32,692 nt of DNA from Alphaproteobacteria bacterium UBA7691 (GTDB taxonomy: Bacteria; Pseudomonadota; Alphaproteobacteria; Ferrovibrionales; Ferrovibrionaceae): the NCBI GenBank assembly GCA_002482765.1, contig DLGP01000151.1, positions 1 through 32,692 on the forward strand, in the 5' to 3' direction. The notes beneath the pieces were generated by a model, which saw only the letters and a program-made list of their open reading frames with translations, was not told the origin of the DNA and ran no database searches. How positions within the stretch are numbered: the stretch's first letter is position 1; every line of letters begins with the position of its first letter. Positions 32,613-32,692 of the stretch are shown piece after piece. A program made the position numbers and the translations under genes.

Positions 32613-32692
32613 TAGGGTGCGGACCCATTATTAGCGGGTCCGTGATGGCGTGATTTTCATGCCTGGCAAGGAGGCAAGCCGAAAGCGATGTG
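32613..32692. other. Inverted repeat after the TonB receptor gene: terminator or end of an insertion sequence
   Basis: CGGACCC (32620-32626) and GGGTCCG (32636-32642) form a 7-bp stem with a 9-base loop, directly after the receptor stop. No T-run follows in the plus direction, so it is a poor intrinsic terminator. The GGGTGCGGACCCATTA start, next to a TTA triplet, resembles in style the termini of some IS5-related elements. The 80 bases up to the window edge contain no complete open frame, so neither reading can be confirmed. Confidence 0.3.

Overview
The window is GC-rich alphaproteobacterial chromosome. From the left edge to about 26.7 kb it looks like one continuous Rhizobiaceae-type housekeeping region. 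It carries, in order: the 3' half of a large NAD-glutamate dehydrogenase, a UMF1-type MFS transporter, purH, a heparinase II/III-family gene, rsmB, htpX, a DUF1674 gene, a secreted thermonuclease-like gene, acsA, the cell-cycle regulator trcR, prpE, a YggS-family PLP protein, leuS, lptE, holA, and the origin-proximal block parB-parA-rsmG-mnmG-mnmE-rho. This assignment rests on gene order, on protein sequences, and on codon use rich in ATC, TTC, GAC and AAG.

The most coherent system in the left part is the chromosome-partitioning region. ParA and ParB are encoded at 20.8-22.5 kb. Five copies of the parS palindrome (two perfect, three with one or two mismatches) are scattered over about 15 kb: between htpX and the DUF1674 gene, inside prpE, inside rsmG, and twice in the 80-base mnmE-mnmG spacer. 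The last of these contains the stop codon of mnmE. This marks the window as the centromere, close to the replication origin, of a main chromosome.

From rho rightwards the character changes. The Rho protein carries a proline/alanine/lysine-rich linker of about 35-40 residues that I do not associate with Rhizobiaceae Rho. Upstream of rho there is no hemJ or hemE, which normally sit there in rhizobia next to the origin. Instead there is a HupE/UreJ-family membrane protein on the minus strand and a three-gene plus-strand set: DUF2946 protein, a YcnI(DUF1775)-PCuAC fusion, and a TonB-dependent receptor. Codon use moves towards GTG, CTG, AGC, AAT, GAT, TTT and ATT. I infer a junction inside the conserved 3' part of rho (roughly 26.75-27.1 kb). 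It is either an assembly chimera between two alphaproteobacteria or a recombination/transfer event; sequence alone cannot decide, and the chimera is the simpler reading.

The right-hand genes form a plausible envelope metal-acquisition locus, most likely for copper. The receptor would import a metal or metal complex across the outer membrane. The secreted YcnI-PCuAC fusion has a mature N-terminal His, an exact HX10MX21HXM copper site and a His-rich tail, so it would bind and hand over copper in the periplasm. The DUF2946 protein has a Cys-x-x-Cys motif, and the divergent HupE-like protein would be an inner-membrane metal permease. Just after the receptor stop codon the last 80 bases contain a 7-bp inverted repeat that may be a terminator or the end of an insertion sequence.

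No tRNA, rRNA, CRISPR array or complete mobile element was seen, and no gene-free stretch exceeds 300 bases.
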